A program made the position numbers and the translations under genes. Of a stretch of DNA of 64,000 bases, positions 10,477 through 18,510 are shown piece by piece. This DNA is from Streptomyces sp. Act143. Lineage in GTDB: Bacteria; Actinomycetota; Actinomycetes; Streptomycetales; Streptomycetaceae. The stretch is from assembly GCF_003143935.1 (NCBI RefSeq), contig NZ_QFRX01000001.1, positions 3,990,805 to 4,054,804 of the forward strand, given 5' to 3'. Numbering within the stretch: position 1 is the stretch's first letter; every line of letters starts with the position of its first letter. The notes under the pieces were generated by a model. It did no database searches, was not told the DNA's origin, and saw only the letters and a list, made by a program, of their open reading frames with translations.

Positions 10477-11591
10477 AGCGCGTCCGTGCGCTGTGGGCAC
10501 GTGTGCCCGCGCCGGTCGTCGATGCCCTCGTGGTGGTGGCGGCGGCCGTGGACGTGCGGGCGAACCTGTGGGACGACACCCCCCTCGGCATCACGCTGGC
10601 CGTGCTCGGCTGCGCCGCGTTGGCCTTCCGGCGCCGGTTCCCGCTCGGTGTCTTCGTGCTCACCCTGCCCATCGCCCTGACACAGCCGGTCGCCGTCGCT
10701 CCGCTCGTGGCGCTGTTCACGCTGGCCGAGCGGTCCCGCAAGCGGCCCCTCCTCGCCGTGTGCGTCGCCCTGACCGCCGTCGCGAACAGCACCCCGTGGC
10801 CCCTGGCCAGCCTCACCGAGGTCGGCCGGACCATGACGCTGGTCACCTTCGTGTACAGCCTGGCGACGGCCGCCGCGCCGGTCCTCATCGCCCAACTTCT
10901 GCAGGTGCGGCGGGACTTGGCGCGGCGGCTCATCGAGATCGAGGAGGCCAGGGAGCACGAGCGGGTGTTGCATGCGCAGGCCGTGCTCGCCCGTGAGCGC
11001 GCTCAACTGGCCCGTGAGATGCATGACGTGGTCTCCCACCAGGTGAGCCTGATCGCCGTACGGGCCGGGGCCCTTCAGGTCGCCGCCAAGGACGCGGACG
11101 CCAAGGAGGCCGCTCGCACGATCCGTTCGCTGAGCGTCACCACCCTCGACGAGCTGCGCACGATGGTCACGCTGCTGCGCGCCTCCGGCGGCCACACCAC
11201 CGAGCTGACGCCGCAGCCCACCCTGGCCGACCTGCGCAAACTGGTGGAGTCCAGCGGCACACATGCGGAACTGACGGGTGAGCTCCCGGCCGCCGTGGGC
11301 ACACCCGCGCAACGGGCCCTCTACCGTACGGTCCAGGAGGCGCTGACCAATGTCCGCAAGCACGCCCCCGGCGCCACCGCGTGTGTCGAGCTGTGGCAGG
11401 ACGGCGACGGCGTCGGAGTGACCGTCACCAACACCCCGCCCACGCGGCCCTCCCTGCCCCTGCCCGGTTCGCAGCAGGGGCTGGTCGGGCTGCGGGAACG
11501 GGCCGAGATCCTGCACGGCACCCTGGAGGCGGGCCCGACCGCGGAGGGCGGCTACCGGGTGCGGCTGCGCATTCCCCTCGGCGCGGACTGA
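10473..11591 (+). CDS. Two-component sensor histidine kinase, HisKA_3 type
   Basis: Membrane sensor kinase, 372 aa. Four or five hydrophobic segments occupy residues about 15-145, followed by a short helical linker (LIEIEEAREHERVLHAQ). The dimerisation/phosphorylation helix has REMHDVVSHQV with the acceptor His at residue 184. The HATPase domain follows, with ALTNVRKHAPGA as the N-box and GLVGLRERAEIL as a G-box. The lack of a large extracytoplasmic domain points to intramembrane sensing. Start is GTG at 10473, overlapping the regulator stop. The gene is convergent with the ABC exporter at 11600, only 8 bases away. Confidence 0.92.
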   Translation: MKRVRALWARVPAPVVDALVVVAAAVDVRANLWDDTPLGITLAVLGCAALAFRRRFPLGVFVLTLPIALTQPVAVAPLVALFTLAERSRKRPLLAVCVALTAVANSTPWPLASLTEVGRTMTLVTFVYSLATAAAPVLIAQLLQVRRDLARRLIEIEEAREHERVLHAQAVLARERAQLAREMHDVVSHQVSLIAVRAGALQVAAKDADAKEAARTIRSLSVTTLDELRTMVTLLRASGGHTTELTPQPTLADLRKLVESSGTHAELTGELPAAVGTPAQRALYRTVQEALTNVRKHAPGATACVELWQDGDGVGVTVTNTPPTRPSLPLPGSQQGLVGLRERAEILHGTLEAGPTAEGGYRVRLRIPLGAD

Positions 11592-11599
11592 CCGGCGCC

Positions 11600-13372
11600 T
11601 CAGCGGGTGGGGGCCAGCAGTTGGGTGGCCGCCAACTGCGCGTACAGCCGGTCAGCGTCCAGCAGTTCCTCATGGGTGCCCACTGCGCGGACCCGGCCCG
11701 CGTCCATGACGACGATGCGGTCGGCGCCGGTCACCGTCGACAGGCGGTGGGCCACCACCAGCACGGTGGTCTCGCCGGCTACCTCCGCGACGACGTCCCG
11801 CAGCGCCAGCTCGTTGACCGCGTCGAGCTGAGAGGTCGCCTCGTCCAGGAGCAGCAGCCGGGGGCTTCGCAGCAGGGCGCGGGCGATGGCGATGCGCTGG
11901 CGCTCGCCGCCCGACAGCTTGGAGCCGCGGTGGCCGACCGGGGTGTCCAGGCCGTGGGGCAGGCGCTCTACGAGGGTGTCGAGTCTGGTGCGGGACAGCA
12001 CGCCGCGGATGTCGTCGTCCGTCGCTCCGGGCGCCGCGAAGAGCAGGTTCTCCCGCAGCGTGCCGGCCAGCACCGGGGCGTCCTGCTCGACGTAGCCGAT
12101 GGCGGATCGCAGTTCGGGCAGCGGCCAGTCCCGTACGTCCTTGCCGTCGACCAGGACCCGGCCGCCGGTGGCCTCGTAGAACCGCTCGATGAGGGCGAAC
12201 ACCGTCGACTTGCCCGCACCGGAAGGTCCGACGAAGGCGGTCATCCCGGTGGGCGGTACTGCGAAGCTCACCTGGTGGTGGGTGTGCGGCAGGCCGGGGC
12301 GGTAGCGGAAGGAGACGTCCTCGAAGCGGACCGACGCCGGTCCCGGTGCGGCTGTCGCCTGCCCGGGGCGGGCGGACGGTTCCGTCGCCAGGCGTTGAAC
12401 GGCCGCGATCCGGGAGATCGCGGCCGCGCCCTCCTGGTAGGAGGTCACGGCGTCGACCAGCTTGCCCACCGGCTCGATCAGGTAGAAGAGGTACAGCAGG
12501 AAGGCGATGAGGGTGGAGACGGGGATGTCCCCGGACGCCACGCGTGCCCCGCCGACCGCGAGGACGGCGAGGAAGGCCAGTTGTACGGCGAGTTCGTCGG
12601 CCGAGCCCGCCGCGGCCTCCCACTTCGCGCTCCTCACACCGTGCCGCCACGCCCGCCGCGCCGCGGCCTCCACCCGGGCGGTCTCCCGCTCCTCGGCACC
12701 GGACGCCTTCACCGTGCGAAACGCCCCGAGAGCCCGCTCCAGCGCGACGGAGATCTCCCCGACCGCCTCCTGCGCCCGCTCGGTGGCGCGGGCGATCCTC
12801 GGCATCACCAGAGCGACGGCCCCGCCGACCAGCACGACCACGCCGAGCGTCACGCCCAGCAGGACGACGTCCAGGTACGCCATCATCACGACCGCCGCGA
12901 CGAAGGCCACCGCGCCGGTCGCGGCGGAGACCACCGCCTGGGTGCTGACGGCCCGCAGCAGTGTCGTGTCCGAGGTGACCCGGGACATCAGATCACCCGG
13001 CGGGACCCGCTCCCACTCCGCGAGCCGCAGCCGCAGCAACCGCCCCACCAGGGTGCGTCGCGCGGCCAGCACCACCGACTCCGCCGTCCGCTCCAGCACA
13101 TATGTGCCGAACGCCTCGACCGCCGTGCCCAGTACCACCAGCACGGTGAGCGCGATCAGGATCCCGGCGATGGTCGAACCGGAGGCGAGCCGGTCGACCA
13201 GGGCCTTCGTCGCCAGTGGTTGCAGCAGGCCTCCGGCGGCCCCGACCAGGGCGCACAGCAGGCCGAGGGCGACGGGCCAGCGGTGCGGCCGGACGTAGGC
13301 GTACAGGGCCTTGATTGTTTCTCGGGCGGGCAGAGGCGTTTCATCCGTCGTCGGGGCGGATGCGGTGTTCAC
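11600..13372 (-). CDS. ABC exporter, fused membrane and ATPase domains
   Basis: Type IV (MsbA-like) exporter half-transporter, 590 aa. The six-helix membrane domain occupies about residues 25-320 and the ATPase domain the rest. Walker A is GPSGAGKST, the signature is LSGGERQRIAIARALL, Walker B is LLLLDEATSQLD and the switch His is in VVAHRLSTV. It should act as a homodimer exporting lipids, peptides or small molecules; nothing in the sequence gives the substrate. No N-terminal peptidase domain is present, so it is not a classical bacteriocin-processing exporter. GTG start at 13372. It follows the 56-residue protein gene by 42 bases and is probably in its operon. Confidence 0.92.
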   Translation of the reverse strand: MNTASAPTTDETPLPARETIKALYAYVRPHRWPVALGLLCALVGAAGGLLQPLATKALVDRLASGSTIAGILIALTVLVVLGTAVEAFGTYVLERTAESVVLAARRTLVGRLLRLRLAEWERVPPGDLMSRVTSDTTLLRAVSTQAVVSAATGAVAFVAAVVMMAYLDVVLLGVTLGVVVLVGGAVALVMPRIARATERAQEAVGEISVALERALGAFRTVKASGAEERETARVEAAARRAWRHGVRSAKWEAAAGSADELAVQLAFLAVLAVGGARVASGDIPVSTLIAFLLYLFYLIEPVGKLVDAVTSYQEGAAAISRIAAVQRLATEPSARPGQATAAPGPASVRFEDVSFRYRPGLPHTHHQVSFAVPPTGMTAFVGPSGAGKSTVFALIERFYEATGGRVLVDGKDVRDWPLPELRSAIGYVEQDAPVLAGTLRENLLFAAPGATDDDIRGVLSRTRLDTLVERLPHGLDTPVGHRGSKLSGGERQRIAIARALLRSPRLLLLDEATSQLDAVNELALRDVVAEVAGETTVLVVAHRLSTVTGADRIVVMDAGRVRAVGTHEELLDADRLYAQLAATQLLAPTR

Positions 13373-13414
13373 GATGTTCCTTTGTTCTGCGGTTCGCTGG
13401 GTACAGGTGTCGGG

Positions 13415-13585
13415 TCAGTGGACGAGTCCTGCTGTGGTCGTGGCGAAGATGTGCACCAACGCCTGGCCGACCTCGGGACGGACGACGAACAGGACGAAGA
13501 CGCCTCCCGTCAGCGTCAGACCGAGGAGTTCCAGGAACTCGCCCCTGAAGTCCTCGCGCTTGGTGTGTCGCGCACGGTGTGTCAT
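13415..13585 (-). CDS. Uncharacterised small membrane protein (56 aa)
   Basis: ATG at 13585 follows a strong GGAGG one base away from optimal spacing. The protein has a basic N-terminus (MTHRARHTKREDFRGEF) and one hydrophobic stretch (LLGLTLTGGVFVLFVV). A second mildly hydrophobic segment ends in IFATTTAGLVH. There is no signal-peptidase site, double-Gly leader or Cys, so it does not look like a secreted bacteriocin. It is the first gene of a likely two-gene operon with the ABC exporter, and the repeat at 13637 lies 51 bases upstream. I do not recognise the family; an accessory subunit of the exporter is a guess from context. Confidence 0.6.
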   Translation of the reverse strand: MTHRARHTKREDFRGEFLELLGLTLTGGVFVLFVVRPEVGQALVHIFATTTAGLVH

Positions 13586-13636
13586 GCCTCCAGCCTGGGA
13601 GCCCGTCCGCCCGCGCCCCATCCGGCAACCGTCGGG

Positions 13637-13655
13637 GCCACCCCCGCCGGGTGGC
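13637..13655. promoter_or_regulatory. Inverted repeat upstream of the exporter operon, shared with 9690-9707
   Basis: GCCACCC-CCGCC-GGGTGGC carries the same two 7-base arms as the repeat at 9690, with a 5-base instead of a 4-base spacer. It lies 51 bases upstream of the small membrane protein start on the minus strand and 144 bases upstream of the divergent gene at 13800. Confidence 0.55.
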
Positions 13656-13799
13656 GGAAGCCGATCGGTCTCAGGTCTGACGGGAACCGGCCGGGGATGC
13701 GGCTCCGCCGGTCGGCAGGGCGGTACCCGCCGATCGGCGGGGGCGGTACCGAGGACTGCCGGATACTCCGCCGGGTGACGCTCGCGCGAGGTTCTTCGT

Positions 13800-15047
13800 A
13801 TGACACAGACACAGCCGCCGCAGGAGAAGCCGGCTCCCCAGGAGAACTCGCCGCCGCCCCGCGACTCCCCCGGCCCCTCGATGGGGCGCCTTGTCGGGGT
13901 GGACCTGGCCCGCGCGCTGGCGGTGTTCGGTATGTACGTCGTGCACATCGGCCCCCCGCTGTCGGCCACGCACGGCGTCGCCAGCTGGGTGCGGTACATC
14001 GCGGACGGCCACTCGTCGGTCCTGTTCGCCACCCTCGCCGGATTCTCGCTGATGCTGATCGCCGGGCGCCGGGAGCCCAAGACCGGCCTGGCCGGCCGGC
14101 AGGCGCGGGCGCGGATCGCGATCCGTGCCGTGGTGCTGCTGGCGCTGGGCACCGTGATGGCGATGGAGTACGGCGGGGTGATCATCCTCGGCTTCTACGG
14201 GGTCTACTTCCTGCTGGCCCTGCCGCTGGTGCGCCTGCGCGCCAGGACGCTCGCGGTCGTCGCGGCGGCGCTCGCGCTGGTCGCGCCGCAGCTGGCGTAC
14301 GTCCTGAACTCGTGGGTGACCGACTCGGTCCGGCAGAGCATCAACGCCTACGACCCGCTCCACCGGCTCAGCGAGGTGGGAGTGCTCGATCTGCTGCTCA
14401 CCGGCTTCTACCCGGCGCTCACCTGGCTGCCGTTCGTGATCTCGGGCATGGCGCTGGGCCGCCTCGACCTGTCCTCCGGGACTGTCCAGCGGCGCCTGGC
14501 CGCGCTCGGTGCCGGTCTCACCGCCGCCGCGTACGGTCTTTCCTTGCTGCTGGCCGGGAAGGGCGCGTTGCGGAGCATGGCGGAGGACGGGCCGTCTTCG
14601 TCTTCCTCCGGGGGCTCGGGTTCGATGCCTCTCGGCAGCGGGTCGGCGCCCCTCGACGGGTCGTTCCCCGAGATGCCGGCGTCGTCGCTGCTGACGGCCG
14701 GGCCGCACAGCGGCACCACCTTCGACATCATCGGCAGCGTCGGCGTCGCGATCCTCGTGATCGTGGGCGCGACGGTGGCGATGGAGCGGCTGCCGCGGCT
14801 GCGCCGCCTGGCGAAGCCGGTCATCGCCGTGGGAACCATGTCCCTGACCGCCTACGTCGGCCACTTCCTCGCGCAGTCCGCGCTGTCCGTGCCCGCCGGG
14901 ACCAGCACCCAGCAGTCGTGGGTGCCGCTGCTCATGTTCGTCCTAGGGGCGACGGTGTTCGCCGCGATCTGGTCCCGTTTCTTCCGGCGCGGCCCGCTGG
15001 AGTATCTGCTCAACGCGGCCACCAGGCCGGCCAAGCACATCCGGTGA
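13800..15047 (+). CDS. Multi-pass membrane protein, DUF418/HGSNAT-like acyltransferase family
   Basis: Integral membrane protein, 415 aa, with about ten hydrophobic segments. The N-terminus is Pro/Gln/Glu-rich (residues 1-28) and cytoplasmic in appearance. The first helix carries GVDLARALAVFGMYVVH, matching the heparan-alpha-glucosaminide acetyltransferase/DUF1624 start RxxGxDxxRGxAxxxM. The C-terminal half resembles DUF418, with GHFLAQSAL and ATVFAAIWSRFFRRGPLEYLL. An extracytoplasmic Ser/Gly-rich loop occurs around residue 265-290. These proteins are thought to move acyl groups across membranes but are poorly characterised. ATG at 13800 is preceded by GAGG. Confidence 0.82.
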   Translation: MTQTQPPQEKPAPQENSPPPRDSPGPSMGRLVGVDLARALAVFGMYVVHIGPPLSATHGVASWVRYIADGHSSVLFATLAGFSLMLIAGRREPKTGLAGRQARARIAIRAVVLLALGTVMAMEYGGVIILGFYGVYFLLALPLVRLRARTLAVVAAALALVAPQLAYVLNSWVTDSVRQSINAYDPLHRLSEVGVLDLLLTGFYPALTWLPFVISGMALGRLDLSSGTVQRRLAALGAGLTAAAYGLSLLLAGKGALRSMAEDGPSSSSSGGSGSMPLGSGSAPLDGSFPEMPASSLLTAGPHSGTTFDIIGSVGVAILVIVGATVAMERLPRLRRLAKPVIAVGTMSLTAYVGHFLAQSALSVPAGTSTQQSWVPLLMFVLGATVFAAIWSRFFRRGPLEYLLNAATRPAKHIR

Positions 15048-15052
15048 GTGCC

Positions 15053-15088
15053 GGCCGGGGCAGAACGCCGCCGCGCTCTACCCCGGCC
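15053..15088. terminator. Hairpin between convergent genes
   Basis: GGCCGGGG at 15053-15060 pairs with CCCCGGCC at 15081-15088 across a 20-base spacer. It sits between the convergent ends of the membrane protein gene and the M4 protease gene. Confidence 0.4.
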
Positions 15089-15094
15089 TGCCGC

Positions 15095-17455
15095 TCAGAA
15101 GGTGAGGCTCCAGCGGTCGAGGTAGCCGCCCTCGCTCGGTGCGATGCCGGGCGCGGCCGGGGTGTAGTCGGTGACGCGGAGCTTCCAGATGCCGTTGGCG
15201 GGCAGCGCCGAGGCGTCCACGGTGAAGGAGTCGTGGAGCTCGGTGCCGGTGTCCCACTGGAAGTCCTTGACCAGCAGCACCGTGCCGTCCGGGGCGACGA
15301 GTTCGACGACCTGGGCGCCGATGAAGGTGTGGACGATGTCCACGGAGACCTTGAGGCCGGCGGGCGCGTTGCCGGTGCGGCCGGTGACCGTCAGGGGTGT
15401 CTCGACGCTCTGCCAGGGGGCGTAGTCGTGGCGGTCGGGGTCGACGAAGAAGTCGCCGCCGGAGGCCACCACGGTCCAGTCGAAGGTGTAACGGCGCTTC
15501 TCGGCGGCCGAGTCGGTGAAGATGACGGTGGTCCGGAAGGTGCCCGCCGTGGTGGGGGTGCCGGAGATCAGACCGGAGACGGTGTCGAGGGACAGGCCCG
15601 TGGGCAGGCCGGTGGCGGCGTAGGTGACGGCGCCGGGCCGGGTGGAGACGGCGGAGACGGTCCGGGCGACAGGCTGGCCGACGGCCGCGTCCCGGGTGTT
15701 CAGGGACGTGATGGCGATGTGCTTGACGTAGCGGGGGCCGACGTTGACCGCGGCCCAGGCGTTCGCGACGGACTCGTAGGCGTCGCTGGTGGTTCCGAAC
15801 AGGTCGGTGGCGGCCTTCAAAGTGGCGGTGCGGGCGCCGGCGTAGTCGGTGGTGCTGGTCATGTAGTGGGTCAGGGCGCGGTACCAGACGTTGGTGGCGT
15901 TGCGCAGGCCGATGCCGGAGACCGGGAGACCGTCGTAGGTGGGGCTGTCGTAGTGGACGCCGTTGATGGTCTTGTGGCCGCTGCCCTCGGAGATCAGGTA
16001 GAAGAAGTGGTTGGCGACCCCGGCCCCGAAGTGCGGGTCGAGCAGGTGTGTGCCGGGGGTCCAGTAGTCCTGTGAAGTGCCTTTCTCCGAGGCGTCCTTG
16101 GAGGGCTGGTCCAGGTAGCGCAGGGGCTTGCCGGTGCCGCGGACGTCGGCGAGCTCGCCGATGGTGTAGTCGGGGACGTCCTGGGGGTTGTTCGCGTAGA
16201 ACTCGACGGCGGTGCCCATGATGTCGCTGGTGGCCTCGTTGAGGGCGCCGGACTCGCCGGTCTCCAGCAGGCCCGCGGTGGCGGAGGTGACGCCGTGGGT
16301 CATCTCGTGGGCGGCGATGTCGAGTTCGGTGAGCGGGTGCCGGTTGTCCAGGCCGTCGCCATAGGTCATGCAGAAGCAGCTGTCCAGCCAGTAGGCGTTG
16401 GCCAGGCCCGCGACATGGACGTTGGAGACGGCTCCGACGCCGTCGTCGGCTATGCCGTTGCGGCCGAAGACGTCGTGGTAGAAGTTCCAGGTCGTACGGG
16501 AGCCGTGGGCGGCGTCGACGGCGGCGGTCGCCCGGTCGTCGGCGGTGCCGTCGCCCCAGACGTCGTCGGCGTCGGTGTACAGGACGCCGAGACCGCCGTT
16601 GGTGACGTCGCGGACGCTGTTGCCGCCGCGCTGGGTGTCGACCAATTGGTAAGTGTCGCCCACCCGTTGGGTGTCGAGCTGGACGGTGCCGCTGTACTGG
16701 CTGTTGCCGATGCCCGCGGTCACCTCGTCGTAGGCGGCGAGCCGGCTGCCGGTGGCGGCGTCGAGGACGACGTGCAGGCGACTGGGCGTGCCATCGGCCC
16801 GCGAGCCGTCGATAACGTTGTCGAAGGCCAGCCGCGGAGTGCCGGAGCCCGCCCAGACGACGCGGCGCGCGGAACCGTCGGCGGCGGCGTGGGCGAGGTG
16901 CTCCTTCCTGGCCTCGGCCAGCGCCCCGCTCCTTGCGTGGGCCGCCGTCACACCGTCCTTGACGGCGGGCACGGACAGCGGGTCGCGCAGGGAGTCGTCG
17001 ATCCGGCGGCCGTGCGGGCCGTCGTGCACGACCAGGTCGCCGCCCTCGACGGGCAGTCCCTGGTAGGTGCGCGCGTAGCGGGTGTGGACCGTGCCGTCGG
17101 CGTCCTTCATGACGTCCTTGGCCACGAGGTTCTCGTGGCTCCCGGCGTGCACTGTCTTCCGGACGCCGGCGCGGACGTCGGCGGCACGGTCGAGCAGCGA
17201 CTTGCGCTCGGCGGAGCCCAGAGGCACGGCCTTGGCGCCGGTTCTGGCGTGTGCGGTGACGAGCGGGGGCGCCGGGACGTGCGCGGCGTCGCGGGCGGTG
17301 CTCTCGGCGGCTGGGACAGCGGTCGCGGGCGGGGCGGTCAGGACAAGGGCGCCCAGGGTCACGGCCAGGGCCACCGCGAGGGGGCCCACGGGTCTGAGGC
17401 GCGACGCCGACCGGTCCGCGCGTGACACACGTGCGGCGTTCTGGAAGCGGGACAT
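15095..17455 (-). CDS. Secreted M4 (thermolysin-like) metallopeptidase with P domain
   Basis: Extracellular zinc protease precursor, 786 aa. The signal peptide (about 1-46) ends near PATAVP. A thermolysin propeptide (FTP/PepSY-like, about 80-240) follows. The catalytic domain carries HEMTH at residues 383-387 and the third zinc ligand Glu at about 407 in GALNEATSD. After it come a putative Ig-like domain (TYAATGLPTGLSLD...GTP) and a C-terminal proprotein-convertase P domain. The P domain ends at YLDRWSLTF. ATG at 17455 has AGGAG at good spacing. Many Streptomyces have such proteases for growth on protein and during development. The 524-base upstream region carries palindromes at 17581 and 17744. 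Confidence 0.93.
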   Translation of the reverse strand: MSRFQNAARVSRADRSASRLRPVGPLAVALAVTLGALVLTAPPATAVPAAESTARDAAHVPAPPLVTAHARTGAKAVPLGSAERKSLLDRAADVRAGVRKTVHAGSHENLVAKDVMKDADGTVHTRYARTYQGLPVEGGDLVVHDGPHGRRIDDSLRDPLSVPAVKDGVTAAHARSGALAEARKEHLAHAAADGSARRVVWAGSGTPRLAFDNVIDGSRADGTPSRLHVVLDAATGSRLAAYDEVTAGIGNSQYSGTVQLDTQRVGDTYQLVDTQRGGNSVRDVTNGGLGVLYTDADDVWGDGTADDRATAAVDAAHGSRTTWNFYHDVFGRNGIADDGVGAVSNVHVAGLANAYWLDSCFCMTYGDGLDNRHPLTELDIAAHEMTHGVTSATAGLLETGESGALNEATSDIMGTAVEFYANNPQDVPDYTIGELADVRGTGKPLRYLDQPSKDASEKGTSQDYWTPGTHLLDPHFGAGVANHFFYLISEGSGHKTINGVHYDSPTYDGLPVSGIGLRNATNVWYRALTHYMTSTTDYAGARTATLKAATDLFGTTSDAYESVANAWAAVNVGPRYVKHIAITSLNTRDAAVGQPVARTVSAVSTRPGAVTYAATGLPTGLSLDTVSGLISGTPTTAGTFRTTVIFTDSAAEKRRYTFDWTVVASGGDFFVDPDRHDYAPWQSVETPLTVTGRTGNAPAGLKVSVDIVHTFIGAQVVELVAPDGTVLLVKDFQWDTGTELHDSFTVDASALPANGIWKLRVTDYTPAAPGIAPSEGGYLDRWSLTF

Positions 17456-17979
17456 GGGTCTCCTGGCTCGGAGGTGCAGGTGACACAGGTGCCGCGACGG
17501 TGGGGCGCCTGTGGGACGGAGAGGCGGGTGCGACGGCGGTACGAGGCCGACGCAGCGGAAGCGACGGGATCGTTGCAGGTAACACGCGTGTTGTCAGCAC
17601 TCCGGTGATCGCTGTCCGAAATCCGGCCACTCGTGCGCCCCGGGGCGTACGGCCCGGCCGGGCCGCCGACGGGCGCTTTTACGCCACGGCAACATCCGGC
17701 CACTTCAGAACTTTGGCTGCTTTTCGATGGCGCGCGCACGGGCGGCACATGTGTGCCACAGGGGCGACTGCGGAGGCATATACGCACCCGTTCCGGCCAG
17801 GACAAGACGAGGCCGGGCCGGACCAGCCCGGCCCGGCCCGGCGCACACGTAGCAACCGGAGGGGCCGACTCGGCACCTCCGGACGGTGGCATTCCGGCGC
17901 GAACCGGGCAGGCACATGTCTAAACAGGTGTTCTGCGGCTAGTTTTGTCGTCATTGACGGCCACAGTCCGAGGACCAAC
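17456..17979. other. Divergent intergenic region with palindromes, no gene seen
   Basis: This 524-base gap separates the M4 protease from the 17980 gene. It holds AACACGCGTGTT (17581-17592, perfect 12-base palindrome) and GGCACA-TG-TGTGCC (17744-17757, perfect 6-base arms). It also holds a perfect 11-bp hairpin, arms 17811-17821 and 17828-17838. An ACATGTC near 17915 precedes the downstream gene. Frames through it lack codon bias and start signals. Confidence 0.5.
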
Positions 17980-18423
17980 ATGCAGGTGCACCTGAACCCC
18001 CCGCTCGAACCCGGTAGTGCGCCCCAGCTCGCCGCCGCCATCGTGGCGGCGGCTGCCGACATCAGTGACGCGGCGCTGGACTACAGTCCGGAGAGCATCG
18101 ACGTCGTGGAAGACATCGTCGACGGCTTCCGGGCCGAGGGGGTGAGCAGCGAGGAGATGGCCGAATCACTCGTCGGCTTCGGCTGCTACCTCGGCGAGAT
18201 CGTGACGCGTCACATCGGCGGCGCATGGCGGCCCACTACGGCCGCCCACCCCACGACCGCCCCCTTCATCGTCGTGCTGCCCGACGCACGGGAGTGCCAT
18301 CCCATCGACTGGGTCTTCAGCCGTCTGGAGTCCGGGGCAGCTTTCAGCATCCGTGACCTGTACGCGGCGGCTGCGGTCGGCGGCGCGGACAGCGGGCTCG
18401 CGGCAGAAGAGGCACTTGAGTGA
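17980..18423 (+). CDS. Uncharacterised 147-aa actinobacterial protein
   Basis: Small acidic soluble protein with no signal peptide or membrane segment. ATG at 17980 follows CGAGGA. The conserved-looking core is FGCYLGEIVTRHIGGAWRPT at about residues 68-87, then a segment IVVLPDARECHPIDWVFSRL. That type of YxGEVxxRxxGGxW core occurs in several unannotated Streptomyces proteins, so I read it as a real family of unknown function. It is followed 87 bases later by the large LuxR-family regulator on the same strand. Function is not inferable. Confidence 0.7.
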   Translation: MQVHLNPPLEPGSAPQLAAAIVAAAADISDAALDYSPESIDVVEDIVDGFRAEGVSSEEMAESLVGFGCYLGEIVTRHIGGAWRPTTAAHPTTAPFIVVLPDARECHPIDWVFSRLESGAAFSIRDLYAAAAVGGADSGLAAEEALE

Positions 18424-18510
18424 GGTGCCGGAGCCTTCCGGGCCTGGAACGATAGGGGTGACCAGGCACGGGGGCGCGCCTGCGGAGGGGCGGGGAGAGC
18501 AGGAGGGCAC

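Noticed and set aside
11381..16075. A 1564-codon plus-strand open frame
   Set aside because: It runs antisense through the ABC exporter and through the M4 protease and has Arg/Gly/Ala-rich nonsense. It is a shadow of GC-rich minus-strand genes.
15078..17630. An 850-codon minus-strand frame over the M4 protease
   Set aside because: The in-register HEMTH frame encodes the protease; this one is an overlapping frame of Arg/Pro-rich sequence without domains.
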